Below are positions 1 through 7,318 of a stretch of DNA of 64,000 nt, piece by piece (position 1 is the first letter of the stretch; the number at the start of each line of letters is the position of its first letter). The notes under the pieces were generated by a model. The model was not told where the DNA came from. It saw nothing but the letters and a program-made list of their open reading frames with translations, and made no database searches. The stretch lies in contig NZ_BJYJ01000001.1 in the NCBI RefSeq assembly GCF_007991455.1, forward strand, positions 62,001-126,000, given 5' to 3'. The DNA is from Chryseobacterium hagamense. GTDB taxonomy: Bacteria; Bacteroidota; Bacteroidia; Flavobacteriales; Weeksellaceae. The translations under genes were made by a program, and so were the position numbers.

Positions 1-178
1 CGTGTCCTTCCAAAAAATCCGCTAATTGCGTATGCATATTTTCGAAAGAAATTGCACCTTGCTTGTTTAAAAAAGTATTTACAAGAAATTCAACAATCAT
101 TGTTCTGTTTCGTAAACGCAACAGCTCAACACTCGGGGAAGTGTTTAGTGTGTTTAGGAGTTGAGGAATGTCTGTCAT
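1..178 (-). CDS. DUF3375 (Wadjet JetA-like) protein, N-terminal fragment
   Basis: Partial gene whose ATG is at 178 and which runs off the left edge of the window; 59 residues are visible. The start reads MTDIPQLLNTLNTSPSVELL, followed by RLRNRTMIVEFLV and a segment ending QLADFLEGH. This layout (short helix, S-P-S-x-x-L-L-R, then F-L-x-x-x-F and a final L-A-D-F-L-E) is what I know from the start of DUF3375 proteins, the MukF-like JetA subunit of the Wadjet anti-plasmid SMC complex. The protein would be cytosolic. The expected partners (DUF4194, SMC-like JetC, DUF3322/DUF2220 JetD) would lie beyond the left edge, so the assignment rests on a short segment. The ATG follows very AT-rich DNA and has no clear ribosome binding site, as is normal in Bacteroidota. 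Confidence 0.6.
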   Translation of the reverse strand, partial: MTDIPQLLNTLNTSPSVELLRLRNRTMIVEFLVNTFLNKQGAISFENMHTQLADFLEGH

Positions 179-667
179 TTCAGCGAGTTGATTTCATTTT
201 CTATTAAGCGGTATTTGTATTTTATATATTTTTATTGATAATAATACAATAACTCCTTTTTCGTTAATATGTTAAAGCGATAATCTTATAAATGTATGTT
301 TGTAAAACAATTAATAACTGTTTGTTAAATAAGAATTTTATATTTGGCTTTCATGATATATGTATTAGTATTCGCAATTTATAAATAAAATCATAACAAT
401 AAATAAAATTCTTTAAATTTATTTATAATCGATTATTCTTGTATATATTTGGTAAAATATGATCAAAATTACTCAAATAAAATAAGATAGCCTTACGGTA
501 AACCGTAAGGCTGAAATTATTAATTTAATAATAGAAGAGTTGCAAAAATTACATTAGAAGTATTCAGTACATATCGAAAGGATGATAAAATATAAGTCCC
601 TTGTTTTTGTACTATTTTTAAATTACAATCTTTTCGAATAAGAAGTTGAAATAACTTTTTAGGAAGC
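179..667. other. AT-rich intergenic region without a convincing gene
   Basis: About 490 bases of very AT-rich DNA between the DUF3375 start and the end of the EVE-HNH gene. Apart from the hairpin at 489-512 I see no structure or open frame with coding character. A 63-codon frame at 520-711 on the minus strand overlaps the end of the HNH gene and looks accidental. Confidence 0.6.
489..512. terminator. Strong hairpin downstream of the EVE-HNH gene
   Basis: Perfect 11-bp arms AGCCTTACGGT and ACCGTAAGGCT with a two-base centre, in an otherwise AT-rich spacer about 155 bases after the stop of the minus-strand HNH gene. There is no long U tract on either strand, so it may be a terminator, a protein site or both. 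Confidence 0.5.
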
Positions 668-1447
668 TTAATAGCGAATACTATGTAACAACATATCTTT
701 AAGTTCTTCAACGGATAACGTATAATTACGTTTTCTGTGAATCATATAATGACAATTGGGACAGAGGACCGTAAGATCGGTTTCAGGATTAACAATTGTT
801 TCACCGGATTCAGAAATTGGTTTTATGTGGTGTACATGTATAAAGTCTTTGCCGAGATCACCATAAGATTTTTCAAAGTTGAAATGACAACATTTGCATG
901 TTGTACCATGTATGGCAATGGCTGCATTACGCAATTTCAAATCTCGTTCGTATGTGGTGCTGTACCTCACTTTTTTTCTACCTTCTATTCCAAAACTGAC
1001 AAAACTTTTACCCGTAATTTCTTCTTCAGGACTTGAGTCTTTAAATAAATTAGTCGCTACCAATATTTTAGAATAAATTGTGTCATCAATTACTCTTACT
1101 CCATCTCTAAAATAATTTTTAGTAAGGACGTTTTCGAGATAAGTTCCGTTTGCATCTTTAAAATCAACAGCAGAAATAAAGGGTTGATAATTTTCTATGC
1201 GTGCATAAAACGAATTTTTTGAATTTTCTGACAGATCTTTCTCGATATCACCAATTTCTGCAATTCCAAAGTAATGAGGATCATTGGATAATCTTACAAA
1301 GTTTTTATTCTTTCTTTTCCCTTTGTAATAGATAACTTTCGAGCCCTTAACGAGCTTGTTTTTATACTTAGAGGGGAAATGATAATATTCGCCGGTTTTA
1401 TCATCCCATTGTGATTCATCGTTCTCAGTTATAATAAGATAGTTCAT
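668..1447 (-). CDS. HNH endonuclease with EVE/PUA-like N-terminal domain
   Basis: A 259-residue cytosolic protein. The C-terminal third has an HNH nuclease fold of the McrA kind: a C-x-x-C pair (TCKCCHF, about residue 186), then IHVHHIKPIS with the catalytic His-His, and NPETDLTVLCPNCHYMIHR with the second zinc C-x-x-C and the final His. Residues 1-110 start YLIITENDESQW and contain KGSKVIYYKGK and HYFGIAEIGDI, which resembles EVE/PUA-like domains that read modified bases. The inferred role is a stand-alone modification-dependent restriction enzyme; domain identity at the N-terminus is less certain than the HNH. It is a single gene, with two operator-like palindromes upstream (1541 and 1681). 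Confidence 0.75.
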   Translation of the reverse strand: MNYLIITENDESQWDDKTGEYYHFPSKYKNKLVKGSKVIYYKGKRKNKNFVRLSNDPHYFGIAEIGDIEKDLSENSKNSFYARIENYQPFISAVDFKDANGTYLENVLTKNYFRDGVRVIDDTIYSKILVATNLFKDSSPEEEITGKSFVSFGIEGRKKVRYSTTYERDLKLRNAAIAIHGTTCKCCHFNFEKSYGDLGKDFIHVHHIKPISESGETIVNPETDLTVLCPNCHYMIHRKRNYTLSVEELKDMLLHSIRY

Positions 1448-1540
1448 AGTAAATTATAATTATTTAGTTTTTTGATTCTTGAAAACAATTTTCTCGAGTT
1501 TTTGAAATAAAATCAAGATATTGCTAGAGTAGTTCAGTTT

Positions 1541-1560
1541 CTTTCCCAACTTGGGATTTT
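1541..1560. promoter_or_regulatory. Operator-like palindrome, copy 1
   Basis: Contains TCCCAACTTGGGA, a 13-bp perfect palindrome around a central base, preceded by CTT and followed by a T run. It lies about 95 bases upstream of the EVE-HNH start. Near-identical copies lie at 1681, 3283 and 3417. The binding protein is unknown. Confidence 0.5.
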
Positions 1561-1680
1561 TCCGCTTGTTTCGTTTGAGTAGTTGAGTTATTTATAATGT
1601 CAATTTTTAAAGAGATGTAATTTCTCTTTAGCTGAATTTCAAATTAAGATTAAAGAGACAGGGATAGAATGAATTTGTAT

Positions 1681-1700
1681 CTTTCCCTATTTGGGCTTTT
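1681..1700. promoter_or_regulatory. Operator-like palindrome, copy 2
   Basis: Reads CTTTCCCTATTTGGGCTTTT, preceded by TTTGTAT as in copy 3. Half sites CCC and GGG are spaced as in the other copies. It lies 140 bases from copy 1. Confidence 0.45.
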
Positions 1701-1824
1701 TATAATGGTGATTTGATTGTTATTCATCTGAATGGTTCATAGTTTAGTTTTTAAGAAATGAATTAATTGGTTTTTATGCGATAGCAGTCTTAGCTTTCAT
1801 TCGGATTATCAACAAAATTTTTAT

Positions 1825-2190
1825 TCAATAATCCCCTTTCCCCGCAATCACATGCCTCACGCCGCCTCTCGGATTCTCCATATCGCCTTTATATCTCGGG
1901 ATGAGGTGGCAGTGGAAATGGAAGACGGTTTGTCCGGCGTCGGCTCCGCAGTTCATCCCGATGTTGTAGGCATCGGGTTGATGGGTGGCAGAAATAATGG
2001 CTTTGGCCTTTTCGATCACTTGCGGGAGGTGATTTTGCTCTTCTTCGGTGAGATCAAAAAAATCTGTCCGGATCTGGTTGGAGATGATCAAAAGGTGGCC
2101 GGGCGAGACGGGAAATCCGTCTTCGATGATGAAGAAATAATCATCCCGGTACAGGATTTTACCGGCGGGTATAGTTGTGAAATCTTTCAT
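1825..2190 (-). CDS. HIT family nucleotide hydrolase
   Basis: A 121-residue HIT (histidine triad) protein. The catalytic signature is VFHFHCHLIPRY, with His at residues 91, 93 and 95; HIT proteins hydrolyse or transfer nucleoside monophosphates from dinucleoside polyphosphates or AMP conjugates. I chose the ATG at 2190, because its A is the last base of the TAA stop of the upstream HNH gene (TAATG), which implies translational coupling; an in-frame ATG at 2226 would overlap that gene by 37 bases. As the second gene of an HNH-HIT pair beside other defence-like genes, it may serve in a nucleotide-based step, but that is inference. It could also be an ordinary housekeeping HIT hydrolase. Confidence 0.85.
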   Translation of the reverse strand: MKDFTTIPAGKILYRDDYFFIIEDGFPVSPGHLLIISNQIRTDFFDLTEEEQNHLPQVIEKAKAIISATHQPDAYNIGMNCGADAGQTVFHFHCHLIPRYKGDMENPRGGVRHVIAGKGDY

Positions 2191-3218
2191 TAGAACAGCG
2201 GTTCGGATTCCGTTAACGGACTCCATTTTTGGATGGATAAATTTACGGATAAATCGTATTGCTTCTGTAAAAAACGTCTCCTGTCTGCTGAGGTAGCTCC
2301 GGTCTGATTGATGATCGTTTCGCCCAATGGATGCCTGCTGGCAATATAAAATTCATTTCTTTTATAAAGCCGTTCAAGGTATTTTAATTCAGGAATTTTC
2401 GTACCCTTGTCAAGATTGACCCACTGATCGGATAAGACCAGGTTCCAGATCCCATTGACATTTGCGCCCGATTGGCCCATTTTAATTTTATGGACGTGAG
2501 GGAAAAAATGATCAACCTCGCACAGATTCCGATCCCCTGAGTTGATCGAGATGTCCTGAAAAGAATAAAAGCATTTGCCTTTCTGATAGCCATTTAATGA
2601 GGCTCTGGCAGATGTGATGTTTTTTCTCCTCATAAAATCGCTTTCCATAAAAAGGGTCTGCAGGTCATCATCAAATTTCACCTCAAGCAGGTGAGGGCTA
2701 AGGTCTAAATTCCAGGCCGTTTCCACAAGGTTCCAACGGGCTTCCACTTCCTCATTAAAATTGGTGAACTGGAAACTTTCCGTGAGCTTTAGCAATTCAT
2801 CGGTGATCACAATGTTTTTACGGGTTCCATGGTAATCTTTTTTGTAAAACGGATTGGGGATCATTCCGCCGTTTACGTTTTGGAAAGCATCGACAACATT
2901 GGTAAATCCATGTTTTTCCGTCATATGCAACAGGTGGTCGTAATCGATTTCCTCATTGTTGTATTTCCGGCAGGCATTCAGAAAGGTACTTGACTGGGCG
3001 TTCCCCTGTTTATCATTCTTTTTAAGATGTTCTACAATGTGACTGACAAATAAGGGCGAAAATTCTTTCAGGGAAACCGTATTGGTCTCTCTGGAAGCCA
3101 GTTCCAACAGTGCTTTTCCGAAGGCAAATTTATAGGCTGCCGAATTTTTCCCGAACAGGATAATCGCTCTCCACTGTGATTCTAAGCTGGGATCATTTTC
3201 CCGGAAATTAACAGACAT
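2190..3218 (-). CDS. HNH endonuclease-domain protein, partner of the HIT gene
   Basis: A 342-residue cytosolic protein. The first 120 residues (SLESQWRAIILFGKNSAAY and a helical segment) carry no catalytic motif I know. The C-terminal half has an HNH nuclease core: KGKCFYSFQDI, then LCEVDHFFPH with the catalytic Asp-His, and NGIWNLVLSDQWVNLDKG, where Asn residues complete the ββα-metal site. Only one Cys precedes the DH motif, so a structural zinc is not evident. It ends in a one-base overlap with the HIT gene, so the two form an operon. Two operator-like palindromes lie 61 and 195 bases upstream of the start. Likely a nucleic-acid-cleaving effector; the target is unknown. Confidence 0.75.
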   Translation of the reverse strand: MSVNFRENDPSLESQWRAIILFGKNSAAYKFAFGKALLELASRETNTVSLKEFSPLFVSHIVEHLKKNDKQGNAQSSTFLNACRKYNNEEIDYDHLLHMTEKHGFTNVVDAFQNVNGGMIPNPFYKKDYHGTRKNIVITDELLKLTESFQFTNFNEEVEARWNLVETAWNLDLSPHLLEVKFDDDLQTLFMESDFMRRKNITSARASLNGYQKGKCFYSFQDISINSGDRNLCEVDHFFPHVHKIKMGQSGANVNGIWNLVLSDQWVNLDKGTKIPELKYLERLYKRNEFYIASRHPLGETIINQTGATSADRRRFLQKQYDLSVNLSIQKWSPLTESEPLF

Positions 3219-3282
3219 TATGGTGCATTATAGTAGTGTATCAATGAGGAATGTTCAATATTCAGCCGGAGCGAGTTTGTAT

Positions 3283-3302
3283 CTTTCCCAACTTGGGATT
3301 TT
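3283..3302. promoter_or_regulatory. Operator-like palindrome, copy 3
   Basis: Same 17-base core as copy 1 (CTTTCCCAACTTGGGATT), preceded by TTTGTAT, 65 bases upstream of the HNH-HIT operon start. Confidence 0.5.
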
Positions 3303-3416
3303 TACAGTCGATATGGTTTTTGGTAATCTGGATTGTTTTTGTGCACATTTTTAAAAGTAAATGGTCAGCCGAACCAGACTTAGATTAATGAATGAATGCT
3401 TTAAAGAAGCTTGTAT

Positions 3417-3436
3417 CATTCCCTATTTGGGAATTC
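3417..3436. promoter_or_regulatory. Operator-like palindrome, copy 4
   Basis: Reads CATTCCCTATTTGGGAATTC and is preceded by TTGTAT; arms ATTCCC and GGGAAT are inverted repeats. It is spaced 134 bases from copy 3, close to the 140 bases between copies 1 and 2. Confidence 0.5.
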
Positions 3437-3531
3437 ACTGGTTATAATTCAGTTCATGTGATTTGAATTTTTTAGTTTTCAGGGAATGGATGAGTTGTCT
3501 GATACCCTCATCCTCCTGTCTTTTATCAGGA

Positions 3532-3783
3532 TCATTCGTCGATTCCATATTTCTCCACATCAAATTCCACATCCAGCAATTCTTTAGGATGGATTTTTAA
3601 AGCGATGGCCAATTTAATCATGGTCTTAAGCGTCAGATTTCTCTTGCCTCTTTCATATTTGCTGATATCAGCTGAATCAATTCCGGTTATGAATTCTAAA
3701 TCGTGTTGGGTCTGGTTATTTTTTATTCTAATTTCAGAAATACGTTTTCCAATTAAAATTCGCAGGTCTTTATCAAAATCCAT
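3532..3783 (-). CDS. XRE-family helix-turn-helix regulator
   Basis: An 83-residue protein that is almost entirely a Cro/C1-type helix-turn-helix domain: IGKRISEIRIKNNQTQHDLE followed by the recognition region TGIDSADISKYERGKRN and a stabilising helix LKTMIKLAIALKIHPKELL. I start at the ATG at 3783 (MDFDKDLRIL); an upstream in-frame extension to 4215 would read through the operator region and has no domain content. A perfect palindrome GGGCATATATGCCC lies 48 bases upstream, between this gene and the divergent gene at 4048, so it probably represses itself and its neighbour. Small solo XRE proteins of this type are common in Bacteroidota accessory DNA. Confidence 0.85.
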   Translation of the reverse strand: MDFDKDLRILIGKRISEIRIKNNQTQHDLEFITGIDSADISKYERGKRNLTLKTMIKLAIALKIHPKELLDVEFDVEKYGIDE

Positions 3784-3831
3784 TAACAGTATGTTTTTAG
3801 CCAATTTGCATTTATAAAAAATAAATATTAT

Positions 3832-3845
3832 GGGCATATATGCCC
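3832..3845. promoter_or_regulatory. Operator-like palindrome between XRE gene and divergent gene
   Basis: Perfect 14-bp palindrome GGGCATATATGCCC placed between the XRE start (3783) and a TAnnTTTG-type promoter element on the plus strand. The position fits autoregulation by the XRE protein; the binder is inferred, not shown. Confidence 0.6.
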
Positions 3846-3863
3846 TTATTTTAAAATTTTTAC

Positions 3864-3871
3864 TACATTTG
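3864..3871 (+). promoter_or_regulatory. Bacteroidota -7 promoter element
   Basis: TACATTTG matches the Bacteroidota TAnnTTTG -7 element. It points toward the frameshifted gene at 4048 and lies 18 bases from the palindrome at 3832-3845. No convincing -33 TTG is seen. Confidence 0.45.
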
Positions 3872-4047
3872 CAAGACAAGTTTTCTTCGATGCCGTAAAA
3901 ACATTCAAATAATGAAAGCTGCAGTCCGGGTTTCGGAGGCCGGTAGCCTGCAGGCTGCCTCTTGCCGGAAGGATAGAGCCGGCGATGGACAGAACGGTTC
4001 CGGGAACGGGACCTGATGAAAAAATTAAAAACACAAAACCTTTTTGT

Positions 4048-4606
4048 ATGAAAAAGAAAAAAAGAAATTTCGATGCCCGGTTCTGGTCCGGCACAAAAAA
4101 GCATTCCGCCCTGCAGCTGCTGGAGGCGTTCTTCCAGTTCAATGACCTGGCCATCGTAAAAGAGGTCCTCAGCGCGATGATGCAGTGTTCGGTCAGGGAA
4201 AAAAGCCCGGATCACGGATTATCCTGCCGAAGTCTTCCACCTGTACCAGTCGCTGCGTTCGCTGGTCCGGGCCGGCGAGGTGATCGCGGGCAAGGCCGGG
4301 AAAGGGCCGGTATTTTCCCCTTCGGAAGCCGGTGCTTCAGAAATCCTGCTCCATTCGCTTCCGGAGGAAGAATACCGGGATCCGGTCTCGGTATTCCGCC
4401 GTGCCTTCAAAGCCTGCCGCCGGGAAGAACTGGAGGATTTCCTGGCCACGGTGACGTATTTCTCCCTCGGGGAATTCCGTTGCGAAGAAGAAAAGAAGCT
4501 CGTGGTTCCGTACATCCACCTCATGAAGATGCTGGATGCCGCGTGGCTGATCGTGAAACGCACGTCAGACGGGGAACCTTTAACACCTAAGGCACATGAG
4601 ATTTAA
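4048..4606 (+). pseudogene. Unknown gene interrupted by a +1 frameshift
   Basis: Reading from ATG at 4048 gives a basic start (MKKKKRNFDARFWSGTKKHS) and a helical segment ending CSVRE at 4200. The frame then meets a run of six A (4199-4204); in the next frame the protein continues without break as KARITDYPAEVFHLYQSLRS and runs to the stop at 4606, ending LTPKAHEI. Dropping one A restores a single protein of about 185 residues. Both parts have the same GC-rich, Leu/Glu-rich character, so they were one gene. I do not recognise the family. It may be a recent pseudogene, a sequencing slip in the homopolymer or, less likely, programmed frameshifting. Confidence 0.65.
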
Positions 4607-5332
4607 GTTTTCAGGAGGCTAGGCTCCCGAAGCCCGTATATTTTAGAACACATCAGAGTAAAAAATTAAAGATTCTTTTCAGATGTTCAGCTTAAGTCAG
4701 GCTAAGGAGGCTAAGGCTCCAGAAGCTAAGTTCACAACGTGTTGATGGTCAACCACAAAAGATACAAAATACATACGGGTTGTAAAAAAAGTTTCATGCA
4801 CACGCTAAAAAAGTGCACAAAAGCTTTAAAAAAATCAGAGATTTTTACACCTTTTGATTAAATGACTGCTGTTCCGGTGGCTGAGCGGAGCCGAAGCCAC
4901 GCCATGATCTGTGAAAACCTGGGCGATTTGTGGGAAATTTAAACCGGATCAGATTAACACATCAGGCACATGAGAGGGAAGAGGCTCTCATTGAGTGTGT
5001 TTTAGAACACATAACATTAAAAATCAGAGATTTTTATAGTTGGTACAACTGCTACGGTGGCTGAGCGGAGCCGAAGCCATGCTGTGATCTGTGAAAATCC
5101 GTGCGATCTGTGGGAAATGTAAAGCGCACAGACTGCTGCCACAGGATGATCCTACCGGTGGTGGCTGAGCGGAGCCGAAGCCACGCTATGATCTGTGAAA
5201 ATCCGTGCCGTCTGTGGGAAATGTAAAGCGCAAAGACTGCTGCCACAGGATGGTCCTAGTTTTGAAGGTATTGATTAAAATTGTCCGGCAGGCCATCCTG
5301 CCTTTTACATCATCATTCAACCATTTATCACC
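4607..5332. repeat. Block of intergenic repeat modules (left side)
   Basis: A 726-base gene-free block made of repeat modules. The module at 4604-4660 (TTTAAGTTTTCAGGAGGCT, then GAAGCCCGTATATTTTAG and AACACAT) recurs inverted at 9245-9310. A REP-like unit with arms GTGGCT and AGCCAC occurs at 4877-4900, 5056-5080 and 5160-5184, and inverted at 8956-8980 and 9177-9202. The last two left copies belong to a 104-base tandem duplication (about 5052-5262) that includes GATCTGTGAAAATCCGTGC. A run near 4755-4840 (CCACAAAAGATAC, GTGCACAAAAGC) also has an inverted relative near 9080-9165. Minus-strand frames here are products of the repeats. Confidence 0.7.
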
Positions 5333-6388
5333 ATGGAGCTAACGACCTTATCCCTGCCTTTGCTTTTCCTGATCTTTACCGCCGCTGCCGCCGTCATCTG
5401 GGTAGCAGGCATCCATCTTTCAAAATCGGTGGATACCCTGTCCGGACGTTTCCATCTGGGGCAGGCCCTGGGCGGGGCCATTCTGCTGGCTATCGTTACG
5501 AATCTGCCTGAAATCGCCATTACCGTCAGTGCCGCGCTCAAAGGCAGCCTGGACCTGGCTATCGGCAATATCCTGGGCGGCATTGCCCTGCAGACCGTCG
5601 TTCTGGTGCTTCTTGATGCCCTGGTGCTCGGAAAAAAAGGAGCGCTGACGTACATGGCCTCATCCATGTCGCTGCTGCTGGAATCCTTGGTGCTGGTGAT
5701 GGTCCTTATCCTGGTGGTTATCGGCCACCAGCTGCCGGCGTCGCTCTCGGTCTTTCACATTTCACCGGCGAGCTTTGCCATCGTTGGGGTGTGGGTTTTC
5801 AGTCTGATCCTGATCAACAAAGCCGGCAAAGGGCTTCCCTGGAAAAAAACCGATGAGCAGCAAGCGCCTGCAGATGATAAAAAAGCATCTTCCAGGGATC
5901 AAAAGAAAAACAGCGGCAGCACCGGTAAGATCATTTTTGTTTTCCTGCTTTGTGCCCTGTTTACTTTAATCGCAGGGGTTCTGCTTGAAGCCAGCGGGGA
6001 TGCCATTGCCCAACATTTCCATCTGGACGGATTGATCTTCGGGGCAACAGTCCTGGCCCTGGCGACCTCGCTGCCTGAGATTTCCACCGGCATGGCAGCC
6101 ATCCGGCTGGGCGATTACCAACTGGCCATGAGCGACATCCTTGGTGGCAATGCATTTCTTCCGGTCCTTTTTCTGCTGGCTTCTGCCATTGCAGGAAAGC
6201 CGGCCCTTCCGCAGGCACATCCGTCGGACCTATACCTGACCGGTGTGGCCATCCTGCTGACCCTGGTCTACAGCATCGGATTGATTTTCAGATCCAAAAA
6301 ACAATACTTCCGGATGGGGATGGATTCCCTGGCGGTATTGCTGATTTATATTCTCAGCATTGCCGGGCTTTTTTTTATCAGCGGCTGA
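5333..6388 (+). CDS. Sodium/calcium exchanger-family cation antiporter
   Basis: A 351-residue inner-membrane protein with about ten hydrophobic segments in two inverted halves. Each half carries the exchanger alpha-repeat signature: VTNLPEIAITVSAAL (Glu60) with GNILGG, and ATSLPEISTGMAAI (Glu249) with SDILGGN; the paired glutamates are the ion-binding residues of the CaCA superfamily. A charged cytosolic loop (residues 165-198) joins the halves, as expected. It probably exchanges Ca2+ (or another cation) for Na+ or H+; the ion pair cannot be told from sequence. The start at 5333 begins directly before the first membrane segment. Codon use is much more GC-rich than the surrounding DNA, and repeat blocks lie on both sides of the 5.3-8.7 kb segment. 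It stands alone, with no operon partner. Confidence 0.85.
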   Translation: MELTTLSLPLLFLIFTAAAAVIWVAGIHLSKSVDTLSGRFHLGQALGGAILLAIVTNLPEIAITVSAALKGSLDLAIGNILGGIALQTVVLVLLDALVLGKKGALTYMASSMSLLLESLVLVMVLILVVIGHQLPASLSVFHISPASFAIVGVWVFSLILINKAGKGLPWKKTDEQQAPADDKKASSRDQKKNSGSTGKIIFVFLLCALFTLIAGVLLEASGDAIAQHFHLDGLIFGATVLALATSLPEISTGMAAIRLGDYQLAMSDILGGNAFLPVLFLLASAIAGKPALPQAHPSDLYLTGVAILLTLVYSIGLIFRSKKQYFRMGMDSLAVLLIYILSIAGLFFISG

Positions 6389-7318
6389 GGGCGTGTTTTC
6401 ATTTTCGCAGCCCTTTTACGCTTAAGGTTACAGAAAGTTCAGACCGATTTTGATGTGCTCACGCAGATTTTGCTGATGGCGCAGATTTTATTTTTAACGC
6501 AAAGTTTAAATTACGGTGCGGATTATTTTCAAGGAGGCCAAGGCAGATGAACCTGCTGCGCGAAGCGTACGTTTTATTTGAATGACAGGTAGGTTTTAAA
6601 TGTACTCACGCAGATTTTGCCGATGGCGCAGATTTTATTTTTAACGCAAAATTTAAGTCACAGTGCGGGTTATTTTAAAGGAAGCCAAGGCAGATGAATC
6701 TGTTGCGCGAAGCGGACGTTTTATTCTGTTGTTTTTCCCTTTGTATTTCCTTGTTAAGCAGAACAGCTTTGTTTACCTTAAAAACCAAAAGCATGACAGA
6801 AACCTTTGTATGGCTTTGTGCCAAAAATTGAAATTCATCAAATACACTAAAAGCCTGTTTGAATCTTAAGTCTGAAACCTTTCAGTCATTCCGCTTAAAT
6901 TTCTGAATTAAATAAACCTTGTTTATTCTTCACTTTAAAACGATGGTTTCAGCGAATTAAATGAATAAAGTTCAGTAGCCTAAACTTTGATTTTTCCAGG
7001 CTAAAATACCTTAATTTCTTCATGTTAAAAAATAAAAGGTGAACTTAAACATGTTCTAAAAGCCGGAGATAAACTTATACCCGATCGAAGCTGCCACCTG
7101 CTTCTTCACATCAGCCTGCTGATCCCTTCTCTGCTTCCTTGAACGTATGCGTAAAAACATACAACTTTGCGTTTAAAAAACACGACGAATCACATCAGGG
7201 TAATCATCTGAATAAAATGATATTGGCATTTTTATTGAATTTCTGAGAAAGGCCCGAGAGGCCGGAAATAACCAATCTTTTTCCTTTCAATATCAAACCA
7301 ATCACAAAAATAAATCTT
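6389..7318. other. Long intergenic region with a tandem duplication
   Basis: A 930-base gene-free stretch. Its left part contains the 147-base-period duplication listed at 6454-6724. From 6730 to 7318 I see AT-rich DNA with no open frame of coding character; a 68-codon frame at 6663-6869 begins inside the duplication and is not convincing. Confidence 0.6.
6454..6724. repeat. Imperfect tandem duplication, period about 147 bases
   Basis: Two copies (6454-6581 and 6601-6724) share CTCACGCAGATTTTG, GATGGCGCAGATTTTATTT, TTAACGCAAA, and GCCAAGGCAGATGAA with CGCGAAGCG. They differ by scattered substitutions, so the duplication is not recent. No inverted ends or gene are associated. Confidence 0.75.

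Larger units (their letters stand above)
1448..1824. other. Upstream region of the EVE-HNH gene with two palindromic motifs
   Basis: A 377-base AT-rich spacer between the HNH gene start and the end of the HIT gene. It holds two operator-like motifs (1541-1560 and 1681-1700, listed separately). The second half resembles the region at 3380-3500 upstream of the other HNH gene, suggesting that the two promoter regions are duplicates of each other. No gene is seen. Confidence 0.55.
3219..3531. other. Upstream region of the HNH-HIT operon with two palindromic motifs
   Basis: A 313-base spacer between the HNH start and the end of the XRE gene. It holds the palindromes at 3283-3302 and 3417-3436 and, beyond them, sequence resembling 1690-1800 upstream of the other HNH gene. 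No gene is visible. Confidence 0.5.

Noticed and set aside
3784..4215. N-terminal extension of the XRE gene up to 4215
   Set aside because: The extension crosses the operator and divergent promoter and lies opposite the frameshifted gene; the XRE domain starts at 3783.
5052..5246. A 64-codon minus-strand frame in the tandem repeat block
   Set aside because: It is a product of the duplicated REP-like units, with the same peptide repeated twice.
6663..6869. A 68-codon frame in the intergenic tandem duplication
   Set aside because: It begins inside the repeat, is not conserved in the other copy and has no coding character.
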